Origin: Treponema sp.
GTDB taxonomy: Bacteria > Spirochaetota > Spirochaetia > Treponematales > Treponemataceae
NCBI GenBank assembly: GCA_017470605.1
Contig: JAFUYH010000037.1
Coordinates: 1 to 58,649, forward strand
DNA: 58,649 nt
Direction of reading: 5' to 3'
Under the pieces are notes generated by a model that was not told the origin of the DNA, ran no database searches, and worked only from the letters and a program-made list of their open reading frames with translations. The position numbers and the translations under genes were made by a program. This document shows positions 29,601 through 35,182 of the stretch, one piece after another. Every line of letters begins with the position of its first letter. Position 1 is the first letter of the stretch.

Positions 29601-31746
29601 CGGTAATGGAAATGCAAATACCGTGGGCACAACCCAAACCGGTGGCACCGACGGAACTGGCACTAAGACGCCTTATTACAAGGTGGATGTGGTGCCGTAT
29701 ATTACTGAGGTTACAACAAATCTGAGTAGCTTCAATAGAAATAAGCCGTCAGTTTATTCAAGAACAGCAATTGGCAATTATGCTGTACGCTCAGGTGAAA
29801 GTATTACAATTAAAGGCTTTAACTTAAAGAATTCTCAAAACAGTGTTGTAACAATTGGTGGTAAAAATAATTCGTTTACTTCTACATCACAATCTGCAAC
29901 AGAAATTACAGGAACAGTCGCTAACGCTGCAACTTCTGGTGAGCTTGAACTGTATGCTTCTGATGGAACCAATAATATTTATGCACTCAATAATACGAAT
30001 AATAATGATTCTCGTGGAAAAGCAGCTTCTCTTGGTTCAGATAATAGCAATGGTTACAACCGTCAGCCAAACGGATTAAACAACAATCTGCTTACAGATG
30101 ATGTTGTACTCGATGTTTATGAATTTACAACTGTTGCAACTCCAAAGAATGGTAGTATTTCAGATCCATTTATGCGAATAAATCCAAAGACTGGACAACC
30201 AGGCTTCTGTTTTAGTAATGCAGTTTTGTATTTCAACATGCCTGGTTTTGAACAGACAAATACAACAACTTATAGTCATACAACCTTTGGTGCAGATAAC
30301 GGTGGTTATGTAAATGGAACATTCGCATGGGATGCGAACGGAAATTCTTTTGGAATTGCAACCTGTACCGATACTGGTTGGCCTGCAGAATCTGTTTCTA
30401 CTGTTTTGTTCTCGAAGCGTTCACCAACATTAAATGCAAATATGTGGAATACTCAGCAGGCATATAAAAATGCTATCTACCAAAGAGGTATTGAGAGTAC
30501 AACAATCTGTTTGACAGAAGATCAACCTACTGATTCTTCAAAATACACAACAGATACTGCACGAGTAATGTCTCCTGCAATTGCAACATCTGTTTCTGGC
30601 AATACTACCACCTTGTATGTTGCATACTATGATCGTCTTACAAAGCAGGTTAGATTCCGTTCAGGAACTGTTGCAAACGATGCAAATACCATTGGTGGTG
30701 CATTACAAGATATTTTCTATAGAACAACAAATGGTTCAACCTTGCGAGGAGCGCCTGACTCTATTTATGTAGATGGTTCTTCAAAATCTGGAACCGATGA
30801 TTCTTCTACTACTATATCGCAAAACACAGTTACAGGTACTTCAAATGGACGTATAGAAATCGTAGCTTCAAAGAGTCTAGGAGATTCTTATCTTGCAGCT
30901 TACAGAAATGATACAACTTATGGTCCTGGAGAATATGTTGATATTGGTATAAGTGGTTCTTATGTTGTCATTACATGGTACGATTCTGTAAACCGTAAGC
31001 TTATGGTTTCTTATGAAAATCCTTCAAGCTTACAGCATGATTCAGTTGTTGCAACTGGAACTCTTGCCCGTTCTGGCGACTGGCAGTCAAATGCCTTTGC
31101 AGTTGAAAATTCAACTGGTGTTGGTTTGTATGTAAAGATGGCAGTAGATCCTGCTAACGGTATACATCTTGCATATTACAACAACAATGGTGCAGACTTG
31201 AAGTATGCTTATATTTCTCAATCAGACCTTACACAGAAAAAGGTAACTAAAGTTCAAACTGTTGATGCATATAATAATACTGGAGCCCGCCCAACAATTG
31301 ATGTAACTCGTGTTGCAGATACAAGTGTAACTGGTGGTTATAAGTATGTGCCATATATTGGATATCAGATGAATTCAAACTTGAATACAACAGCTTCTGC
31401 TCGTGTTGCTTATCCGGTTAAGTTTGATGATAACGGAATCCCTGCTGGTGATGGTGCAGACAGTCAGGATATGTGCACTGGTAACTGGGAAATAAAAACT
31501 GTTCCAACACAGAATACACCAATTGATGCAAAGGTAAGTGCTGGTGTCTGGACTTCTGGAACTGACAAAGTTCACACAGCAATACCAAGCGGAACTGATA
31601 CATTTGAAAATCAGAGTGCCACAAAAACAATCAACGCTCAGGCAACAGGCCAGAGAGCCATTATCTGGGGTAACGGTACATTGTATCCTGTAATTTCTTA
31701 TGCAGTCAGCGAAGAAGGTAAACTCGAAATGGCTCAGATGAAGTAA
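17689..31746 (+). CDS. giant Ig-repeat surface lipoprotein with switchable C-terminus
   Basis: 4685 residues. The N-terminus has a signal peptide and a spirochaete-like lipobox (FLFSTC, Cys about 24), so it should be lipidated and displayed on the envelope. Residues ~30-3960 form a chain of about 26 Ig-like beta-sandwich modules, each ending near AGN and each starting after a linker such as VDTVAP, VDRTAP or IDNTPP. This architecture fits adhesins and long surface fibres. Around residue 4005 a TIG/IPT-like segment begins (RSGESITIKGFNL), followed by a C-terminal beta-rich region with repeats like LYVAYYDRLTKQVRF and IHLAYYNNNGADLKYAY, possibly a propeller. A 42-bp recombination repeat at codons ~3992-4006 divides constant from switchable parts. 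Ligand unknown. Confidence 0.85.
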   Translation: MKKSRVFGILSSVFVFLFLFSTCEIGLGASVDTEAPALSVTIPSAEKVTVLRGDFPVRGNYKDDGSIASVDIVLKQNDKTAGEYQAEITPTPKVAGEGTWSTVISPDEAGIPDGSYSVEITISDKAGHKTSSVSQIVIDNTAPIIVLTRPSTKEGSSSPDTYGQTFSLEGQAADDNNVSLIEVQIYSDADCTNLVHTVPLKNVPNSINMDVAKFVKDDVENDYYKIYGSSTTDAGEKQLYCKIIAYDGAEHYPEDGSEQTDEDKKGNSTEEYYLYKDISTSILQNYKITEVYEMLNGTYAGSDSSRAAASLNVRELLNQNVTKKGFFALNPKNNPTFSVTGQSPLAMDGTDFTGTAHNISNGQSVVVEVSPGLDGILLDESSLKVYARLCDAKGVENTSAAKIYMPVKMAASGTSYRFTATINLSDGFKIGQNYVFGVEGYDQSEAKNPILPSGKAYGFHMATTGKAPTLVLTNPASTTTYIGKNNAKQTFSGSITVEAGTPVLTIYNGSSVVKQFEFTESQAQEVDAGLQYSFSYEYTAFGNSSAQYNFKVDAVQDTLNTSIERTVVYDRDPPDVNILSTSPVVDNILKYKEDDESGNPVEGNKYLNGNVDFTVAVVDDFDVVNASSVIWNVLKDDKVIKSAVISNPTRESFTLNTTEFDEGNITLKIAAADRAGNSIEESYNYIIDQKTDIPVILPGDSDSITFLNDTIAKYNAQTGTKKGIATVGSTLVFKLHDDDGLKSITIKNSKNSINSDSDTVTEWEDYSQKESERSIIEPHSLSGTDTTFSYMLPTDGGYYKFNVVVEDKNGTKNEKTFVLNVTKAAAEIKTVSPDRKYAKSGLKIKNAIKIVESQEPYIITRTIGSNTEKFENLSNSAFSDDGFIDEIDVKSLLQNGANTVSYHIKDGNERDGNTLDVILTRDDLEPEKVVITSPAAGRTGNNSLTDISLTFGGTLNDKDSEIEKLWYYFAKSSSGEFTPPEDSNYQKIDAANGSFGIPMVFDERTAEPESGHLCEGKYTLYIKAEDKAGNITANPVSVRFDVDRNPPKINAATITETASTKLSGNVYYFNGALTGSASASDTAGSADITIKLGNEEKTADWNGSTWTLGADQFKDNELQTLTIIATDSVGKTADKAFSIYKDVTGPSVTPTNPGTVFAVPTINGSVTDNNGVGVASILWSNNGTDYSPVSSYTGGRNDWSYKFTSEEFGNAEGERTYYFKAKDALGNEGSVLSVTFNYDANIPEVIIGGSYTENKQYYAKSGFTLEGKAWDTNLLSEVIITQNGSPVSDVNLTGAESGKSSENAATWSKTFTTGTSTGGALADGAYTFKISAKDSADRSSQEISRNIIVDTVAPVVTLTGLPGKQDTKNKGYTFTGSASDATSGVKEVKLTISNGTETHTVTVDGTTRWSYTLDCASEEWKDIFGENGDGQGVKYVYVSATDEAGLSSTGFTYTKDSTSYNDNDKKLSFIYDTADPVLSINESGFIEYMPASGLTVSGSATDTYPNGALTLTITEKKDGNETAESKNAEKNRVTIGSDGSFTKTLPLSGSVSSDCKYTYQFVLKDVVGNTVYSKEFNTTVDRTAPTVTITTPKEDSTKTGINAIEEASYKFEGGVTEENSLSGIYYAIKKKNDSAPAAVSAGIDALDSSKWTENGFTGANAGTASWNFYQQFNSGTTDESGKLSEGQDYTLYVYAVDKAGNVSTQQSRKFDVDLSAPAVTSSVTKNTYNSTDLSSNSGSFDVTGTASDTYGLASVIVHAKKSDGTEKTLTVTLNSDNWSQTFIFGSSANTNAENYLAEGKYEIWAVATDFVGKSTLSDKLQVTIDYTAPEIDESSLLLNKQPFKADNWYESKTIPLSISVNDGTGSGISMVEVTSKPENADAAWTVETAPDEDWSPLSLLNGSYMGTTQLYGSDGEKSFYIRATDIAGNPATIKEISIKIDSSAPELDLYKYQIGNGALSSNAIAFINGEAILTVYGTYSDSQSGVQELKFTGTKNDAQPTVTYSTKTVTDSIDDDYEEFAEENKTNIKSWKAVFTNGDSGIITTGDLKVTGYNNSGTRGLQTEKKLFTLNRDITPPTLSNLNITGSSTKYSVYKTADNSYYVNNTDGKFTITGLAEDPVPQNGQASGVAKVELTISGLAADKQPASSSTAYFKDLDLTSLSGDSVLATLTVTDNAGNSSSTSLTINFDVTGPVGKHEIDNKGKDLYFRFGEQNRADDDGKSGSTWTPSYDAALDDDVGGKYSPDTYGNLGTLKIRGKFDDSGSGLALIYYKLFTTEPSENDLNQFLSNYKSENNGYFSPLSANETRRVFYTNESGVKTYIEVESSYKTTIAGLSEGQNYLVLLAVDNVGNAKIDEVKIDESTYKNYRINVDQTLPVVSADSSEVIYTNAETNETVSGTYIDDAAWLKKLTINIGSNAIPASSTSDAIANVSITKDGTSFTSDDLKGEKYSYLKKGSRIKIDDNYYYVTDVSALSTSGQISFTPVFASETGSYSVYFGSGTWSAVIPADTLKTYADNGRSVTVSAVATDNAGSGNTTTEPSVATIVVDRTYPEVTIDSINSIINKDVKFTVNASDRNPLSAITLQYKKKSESDTAWKTYASITSDSETLNNPHKWEITVDTADSTKFDDDTDYDFRAYAKDLAGNEGNAGTSRTASAYSSSKVRSAKVSQDSDRPVIKITDLTLPATAGLTIACPVTDLSFTISDDDGAITAENVSYQLTAITNGNVTEPADSGWIDSENAENKLTYTNGSFVLKNLTQGEQALWFKIIDSIGTTFASDNSSESKLTSPRITDSSANNTVYSANTALKLKVDTQAPEISDLKFLRVSSSASYSSTDWNEESKLSSQVFGGPDSNYQNKFKLSLYAYDANTVTSVKLTVPSSDGDVSGAVYEYEFTKAETTVDGLTSAKNVNGNNYDLWVSPEISVEKFVSSSRTGVIEVTEGVKPRTVNVTLNIDNTPPHLGKNFTPTATEPVVGEVKVRGEVADNDGGSGFSSTGLKYYIPKSSETNASSVADSNWTEPTSPGSSTWQIVLSDLNSLLIYDSENETVSDDYKNYGNDLDGLYSIPIWFRLEDKAGNVGYDTSSVKILYNPNADKPMVAITEPVHDTPADNPTYVIAGGKFKIRGSAKDNVGINGVYLQFDMDGDGIYENGNGITGAPTLNLVNIPNKKTNGVQERGVLASGTDNWSYDFDAISLTDNITMKVRAISVDRGHDTDKNLYSSWTPVLNIIIENVKPQFSEPELRKYSSAFTEGATAAATTSAADNYIAQKNYQKNMYIKESNTEGSEHWYVYGEIFVKSENYITEVSTTGSNIGSWKGAAGTKTSQDGIISWSDNAGVTQKYLIPIERVNTNSWETTVTAKGKNTTDSKNENEYTLNITIDNNAPIFSDKNAAADIASLGEIKLYKDSYGGKVLLPNSTGENALYNKNALVTITGKVEEDGSGFEKLAFFFKRGDKIYSVKENYNCTFETNSDGLPVLKGTAVVNTDGIRADSYKVEVSGISANKNIRKGGLVKIGGVYRKITDKTGDVVTFDTECKTSFTDVEFVYAMVVDSSKENLKQDYSIGDDDGDGMYENFSNVGNYYTWEVAVDSKNIPDGPIEIGCVVFDNAGNITAGNTKTYISNNPPRITSVMLGTDLNADTKYDLSSEFDTFYYSQSDNGIANKKTGTDIWNLDAKKNNGEYWTAKKDLVVIPEFVGGNGSIYYTYSKKTGSAGAKLTVAENLVESDSAKLITAHNSFIGELPAAEEGNTNGALVLVNGDTDTLGYISTTGDYEKGSNDGLNVYRFSFWDSTAGCTVGTDSQWSLVNITMKQDLSDGTAPTGEIIPFYWKSKADNDNSVQWDSSGKALGHIELPSDLPNGTFKDDSGEYDRDPKVSGKIEVEGTAYDETMLKTITVTFDNKSVKATYSSSTGWTYATNSDDFKLTVTDANGPTQEGHSVTWLYEVDTSKASAVAATDRVIKVEVTDASSANSGNGNANTVGTTQTGGTDGTGTKTPYYKVDVVPYITEVTTNLSSFNRNKPSVYSRTAIGNYAVRSGESITIKGFNLKNSQNSVVTIGGKNNSFTSTSQSATEITGTVANAATSGELELYASDGTNNIYALNNTNNNDSRGKAASLGSDNSNGYNRQPNGLNNNLLTDDVVLDVYEFTTVATPKNGSISDPFMRINPKTGQPGFCFSNAVLYFNMPGFEQTNTTTYSHTTFGADNGGYVNGTFAWDANGNSFGIATCTDTGWPAESVSTVLFSKRSPTLNANMWNTQQAYKNAIYQRGIESTTICLTEDQPTDSSKYTTDTARVMSPAIATSVSGNTTTLYVAYYDRLTKQVRFRSGTVANDANTIGGALQDIFYRTTNGSTLRGAPDSIYVDGSSKSGTDDSSTTISQNTVTGTSNGRIEIVASKSLGDSYLAAYRNDTTYGPGEYVDIGISGSYVVITWYDSVNRKLMVSYENPSSLQHDSVVATGTLARSGDWQSNAFAVENSTGVGLYVKMAVDPANGIHLAYYNNNGADLKYAYISQSDLTQKKVTKVQTVDAYNNTGARPTIDVTRVADTSVTGGYKYVPYIGYQMNSNLNTTASARVAYPVKFDDNGIPAGDGADSQDMCTGNWEIKTVPTQNTPIDAKVSAGVWTSGTDKVHTAIPSGTDTFENQSATKTINAQATGQRAIIWGNGTLYPVISYAVSEEGKLEMAQMK
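29664..29705 (+). other. proximal inversion site inside the lipoprotein gene
   Basis: 42 bp identical in reverse complement to 35099-35140. It encodes KTPYYKVDVVPYI near residue 3992-4006 of the giant protein. The half-site CTTATTACAAGG faces inward. The outer half-site ACTGGCACTAAG matches the complementary arm in 8 of 12 positions, as if constrained by coding. Confidence 0.8.
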
Positions 31747-31963
31747 GTTAAAACAATGCACAGACAAGCAGAATATCCGGATCGAATTAGCGGTGCCATC
31801 TGAAGCTTTATAATCATCCAAAGTTTTTCCTTTTTCAGGTGTTTTTTTAATTATTTTCACAGAATTTTGGTAAAAATGAAATCTAGCGGCCATTATATAT
31901 ATAGGGGGTATGTAAAACAACTAGACATCCAAATTTAAAGAGTTACCCCATCAAGGAGATTTC

Positions 31964-32806
31964 ATGGACACAGAAAAAAGTATTTATCACCACAAACCAA
32001 TTGAAGAACTTACATTTACAGATGACGGCATGTTTCAAGCCGTGCTACATGAACCTGACATCTGTGCCGAACTGATTGAACGTCTTCTGCACATAAAAGT
32101 GCACCACGTAGACTATCCCGAACTAGAAAAACAGATTGCGCCGTATTACACAAGCAAAGGTGTCAGATTAGACGTCTATGTGAAGGATGAGGATAAGATT
32201 ATTGATATAGAACTGCAGGCACATCCTAAACTGGCTCTAGGTAAGCGCACCCGCTATTATCAGTCGATGATCGACATGGACAGCCTGATGAAGGGCGAGA
32301 ACTATACCAAACTTAAGGATAGTTACATTTTGTTTATTTGCAAATTCGACCCGTTCAGCGATGAACAAGAGAGAAAGTATGGACTCCCCTGTTACACTTT
32401 TAGAAATATCTGCCAGGAAAATTCCGCAGTAAATTTAAATGACAATTCCGTAAAAGTCTTTTATAATGCAAAAGCATACAAAGAAGAAAAGGACGAGCGG
32501 ATTCAAAAACTGCTCCACTTTATATGCACCAACGAGCCGGGTGAAGATGAATTTTCAAATCGCCTTGCCAGACTTGTTGAGAAAATCAAAGATGATGAAA
32601 AATTCAAGGATACCTATAACGCAATGAATTTACATGATTTTGATATACAGATGGCCGCCAAGCAGGAAGGTGAACACGACGCAAGAATTGAAGCTGCTAA
32701 AAGTTTCTATGCTAATGGAGCTTCAATCGAGTTGATTGCAAAGTCTCTGAACATGACTGAAGAACAGGTCAAAGAGATTGTCAGCGAAGTTGTTGTCGCA
32801 CATTAG
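31964..32806 (+). CDS. Rpn/PD-(D/E)XK nuclease-family putative transposase
   Basis: 280 residues. Matches the Rpn-type recombination-promoting nuclease / PD-(D/E)XK transposase family (PF12784). FTDDGMFQAVL opens the domain, D70 is in GVRLDVYV and the E83-x-Q85 pair is in IIDIELQA, giving the D...ExQ nuclease core. RYYQSMID follows. The C-terminal ~60 residues are a helical tail with an HTH-like ASIELIAKSLNMTEEQVKEI. A strong AAGGAG ribosome-binding site precedes the ATG. It lies inside the invertible segment and would flip with it. These genes are often multicopy in treponemes; a role in the switch is unproven. The 217 bp upstream hold only an AT-rich promoter-like stretch. Confidence 0.85.
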   Translation: MDTEKSIYHHKPIEELTFTDDGMFQAVLHEPDICAELIERLLHIKVHHVDYPELEKQIAPYYTSKGVRLDVYVKDEDKIIDIELQAHPKLALGKRTRYYQSMIDMDSLMKGENYTKLKDSYILFICKFDPFSDEQERKYGLPCYTFRNICQENSAVNLNDNSVKVFYNAKAYKEEKDERIQKLLHFICTNEPGEDEFSNRLARLVEKIKDDEKFKDTYNAMNLHDFDIQMAAKQEGEHDARIEAAKSFYANGASIELIAKSLNMTEEQVKEIVSEVVVAH

Positions 32807-32808
32807 TC

Positions 32809-33039
32809 AAAGATGATGAAAAATTCAAGGATACCACCTATAACGCAATGAATTTACATGATTTTGATATACAGATGACCGCTAAGCAGGAAGGCGAACA
32901 AGCAGCAAGAGTTGAAGCTGCTAAAAATCTTCTCAAAATGAATCTAGGAACTGTTGAACAGATTGCACAGGCAGAAGGCCTTTCTATTGAACAAGTCAAG
33001 GAATTGGAAAACGAAGTGATGGCATCTCAGGCTAACTAA
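32809..33039 (+). pseudogene. truncated second C-terminal tail of the Rpn-family gene
   Basis: Directly after the stop of the Rpn-family gene, about 100 bp of that gene (from about 32586) are repeated almost exactly, with a 3-bp insertion, and then diverge into another tail. The readable part is KDDEKFKDTTYNAMNLHDFD... ending LGTVEQIAQAEGLSIEQVKE. It lacks the nuclease core and a ribosome-binding site, although an internal ATG at 32848 opens 63 codons. It is probably the remnant of a tandem paralogue or of a tail-swapping recombination. Confidence 0.7.
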
Positions 33040-33091
33040 TGTTTCGTTAGCCAGCTCCGCAGACAGAAGAAGAAACGTAAGAAAAAAAATA

Positions 33092-33226
33092 GCACCCGCC
33101 GATGTCACAACCACCAACGGGTGCAAAGCCTAGAAAACTAGGTTAACCTATTTGGAGGCAAGACGCTTGATTGCGTATACCTTTCTTTTTAATGTAAAGC
33201 ACTTACTGTGAAAAAGCAAGTGCTTT
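33092..33226. other. cluster of hairpins at the 3' side of the silent cassette
   Basis: Four ordered inverted repeats: GCACCCG/CGGGTGC (33092-33124), CCTAG-AAAA-CTAGG (33129-33142) overlapping the 12-bp palindrome TAGGTTAACCTA (33139-33150), ACGC/GCGT (33163-33176) and AAAGCACTT/AAGTGCTTT (33196-33226). The last could terminate convergent transcripts. The cluster could be a structured RNA, a mobile-element end or regulatory DNA. I cannot assign a known family. Confidence 0.4.
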
Positions 33227-33240
33227 GATGGTATATACTT

Positions 33241-35121
33241 TTAGTGTCCGCTGCCATTACCTACATAGTAAGCAACACGATAGAGGTCTCCAGGTGTAAA
33301 GCCAACGGCGGCTTCCCACTCTGCACTTGCCGGTGTCGGGTGAGCTTCAATACAAGACTTTACATTTGAGACTTTCTGGCTCAATGCAGCCGTCATTGTT
33401 TCCCATCCGCCTTCTGCCGTGCCATTGCAATCCAAGTCAAGGGTTGAATCCCAGAAAGCAATGTTCATACCGTCAAAGCTGTTGATTCGGCCAAGATATG
33501 AAATATAAGGAACGGTTCCTTTCACTGTAAGGTCGATGTTTGTTGCAGAATCAGCAACTACGACACTCTGACCAAAGGTGTACTTTGTAGAACCATCTGC
33601 AGAGGTATTTGTTGATTTAATGTAACACAATTCGCCCTTTGTATTCTGGAATACAATGTGAAGATAGCCAGATGAATCAATATCACAGGCAATGTAGTCT
33701 ACCATGGTTCCATAGTTGTTATCATCTGAGGATAATACATCCTGAACTTTCCAGGTTGTCGCAGAACCTTTTGGCGTTGTACTCAGTGCACGAGCGAGTT
33801 TAAGAACTCCATTGTCAGCATCATAATAAACAATTACAGGATAATTAGATTTTGTCAGAGCAAGAGACAATGACTCTCCCGTTGCTTCAGTTCTAGCAGT
33901 ATCTTCAAACTGATCTGTGCCCAATGAGTAATTATTATTATCAAATTTAATTACATATCTTTCTGAACCGTCATCAGTAGTATATGTCTCAAAATCTGCA
34001 CAGTCATAATATGTTGCATTCCATCCTTGACCGACCCGATGACTTGTCGTCGTTGGGGTAAGTCTTGTTGGATAATTATCATCCTCAGAATCTTTGCCTC
34101 CATCGATATTAATCCATGATATTTCATGATAATCAGCATAATCATAACCTGTATATACTGTATTATTATAATACATATTAAAACTTTCTGAAGGATTATA
34201 ATCTCCCGCAATTTCAGAATAATGAATTGAATTAGTTACAGTATCATAATATGCAACATGAATGAGTCCATCGTTTGCAGTGTCAACGCGCTTAATGTTC
34301 AAATTCTTAAACTGTTGTAACTGCTGATTATGATAGAATAATTCAAACCTAAATGCATTATTATCTTGTCTAGAACAATCTATTGCAGGTGCATTGCTGT
34401 CGTATGCATAAAGTCCACCAGCACTAGTTGAATTTGAAGTCCAGTTAAATGAGTTTCCTCCATGATAATTTGCAGAATAGAAAACATTTACTTTATTAGC
34501 ACCAGCGACTGAAATTGCAGTTTCTTCAGGTGGATCATAGCCATGATAAACTTGTGTCGCAGTCTGGCTTGTTATAGCAGCATAGTAGACATCAGATTTA
34601 GAGTAATTACTCCAAGATGCATACAATGTTCCACCAGAGCCCATTGCCATTGACGGATAAATCGGCAGTGTACTTCCTGCAAAGTAGTCGTCTGCATTAC
34701 TTTGCCATACGCGTACATAACGGGTATCTGTCCAATAGTCTGTAGAAGAAACATTTGCTGTGTTTTCCTTGTTGTAGTCAGCACTGTCTTTATTCAAATT
34801 GTTCAAAGACTTAATACTTGTTCCGTCTTTTGTCATAGAAACTGTAAGATATCCGTCTTTTGCAGTTGCAGGCATTGTAAATGAAAGTTTAGAGCCAGCT
34901 GTAACTACGGTAGGAGAAGTCAGATTGTAATCTGTTCCAGTACCATCAGCTTTTGTGTTCAAAGTAATTGCAAGTGTATAACCTGTAGGAGCATCCAGGT
35001 TAAAGCCTTCAATCGTGTTTTCAGTTTCTCCACGCAGCAATGGAGTTGCACCAGAACGCGCCCTGTTTGTGTTGTACTTGCTGTTTCGGCTTACCTTCGT
35101 AATATACGGCACCACATCCAC
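33241..35121 (-). CDS. silent alternative C-terminal cassette of the giant lipoprotein
   Basis: 626 codons open on the minus strand, beginning inside the distal 42-bp repeat (VDVVPYITKVSRNSK). There is no ribosome-binding site, no signal peptide and no credible start: reading upstream in frame meets a TAG about 46 bp before the nominal GTG, so it should be silent in this orientation. Its layout parallels the expressed C-terminus: a TIG-like opening (RGETENTIEGFNL against RSGESITIKGFNL) and then beta-rich repeats such as LIHVAYYDTVTNSIHYSE and YLHIVFQNTKGELCYI. The sequences are otherwise strongly diverged. After inversion it would become the C-terminal ~625 residues of the lipoprotein. I see no stop codon within it. 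Confidence 0.8.
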   Translation of the reverse strand: MDVVPYITKVSRNSKYNTNRARSGATPLLRGETENTIEGFNLDAPTGYTLAITLNTKADGTGTDYNLTSPTVVTAGSKLSFTMPATAKDGYLTVSMTKDGTSIKSLNNLNKDSADYNKENTANVSSTDYWTDTRYVRVWQSNADDYFAGSTLPIYPSMAMGSGGTLYASWSNYSKSDVYYAAITSQTATQVYHGYDPPEETAISVAGANKVNVFYSANYHGGNSFNWTSNSTSAGGLYAYDSNAPAIDCSRQDNNAFRFELFYHNQQLQQFKNLNIKRVDTANDGLIHVAYYDTVTNSIHYSEIAGDYNPSESFNMYYNNTVYTGYDYADYHEISWINIDGGKDSEDDNYPTRLTPTTTSHRVGQGWNATYYDCADFETYTTDDGSERYVIKFDNNNYSLGTDQFEDTARTEATGESLSLALTKSNYPVIVYYDADNGVLKLARALSTTPKGSATTWKVQDVLSSDDNNYGTMVDYIACDIDSSGYLHIVFQNTKGELCYIKSTNTSADGSTKYTFGQSVVVADSATNIDLTVKGTVPYISYLGRINSFDGMNIAFWDSTLDLDCNGTAEGGWETMTAALSQKVSNVKSCIEAHPTPASAEWEAAVGFTPGDLYRVAYYVGNGSGH

Positions 35122-35157
35122 CTTGTAATAAGGCGTCTTATTACAAGGTTGATGTGG
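35099..35157 (-). other. distal inversion site with full palindromic core
   Basis: Contains the 42-bp repeat (35099-35140). The outer flank completes a near-perfect palindrome at 35113-35156: arms of 20 bp with one mismatch, core CCTTGTAATAAG-gcgt-CTTATTACAAGG. Paired 11-12 bp arms around a short centre are the usual form of a tyrosine recombinase core site. The recombinase gene ends 26 bp further on. Confidence 0.75.
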
Positions 35158-35182
35158 GCGCTAGACTTGACAGGAAGAAAAA

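Larger units (their letters stand above)
29664..35140. other. invertible segment carrying alternative C-terminal cassettes
   Basis: A 5477-bp segment bounded by identical 42-bp inverted repeats. It holds the expressed C-terminal coding region (plus strand), an Rpn-family nuclease gene and fragment, and a silent C-terminal cassette (minus strand). Inversion keeps the reading frame, because the two repeats encode the same peptide TKTPYYKVDVVPYIT in the frame of the lipoprotein. The segment is flanked by its likely recombinase. Inversion itself is inferred, not observed. Confidence 0.8.

Noticed and set aside
31375..31920. Long antisense open frame over the 3' end of the giant gene
   Set aside because: It opposes a well-supported coding region, has a Cys/Ser/His-rich unlikely composition and no ribosome-binding site.
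33118..33176. GCAAAGCC and flanking hairpins recall a class I c-di-GMP riboswitch
   Set aside because: The conserved GGCAAACC segment and the long-range pairing are missing, and no gene starts downstream on that strand.
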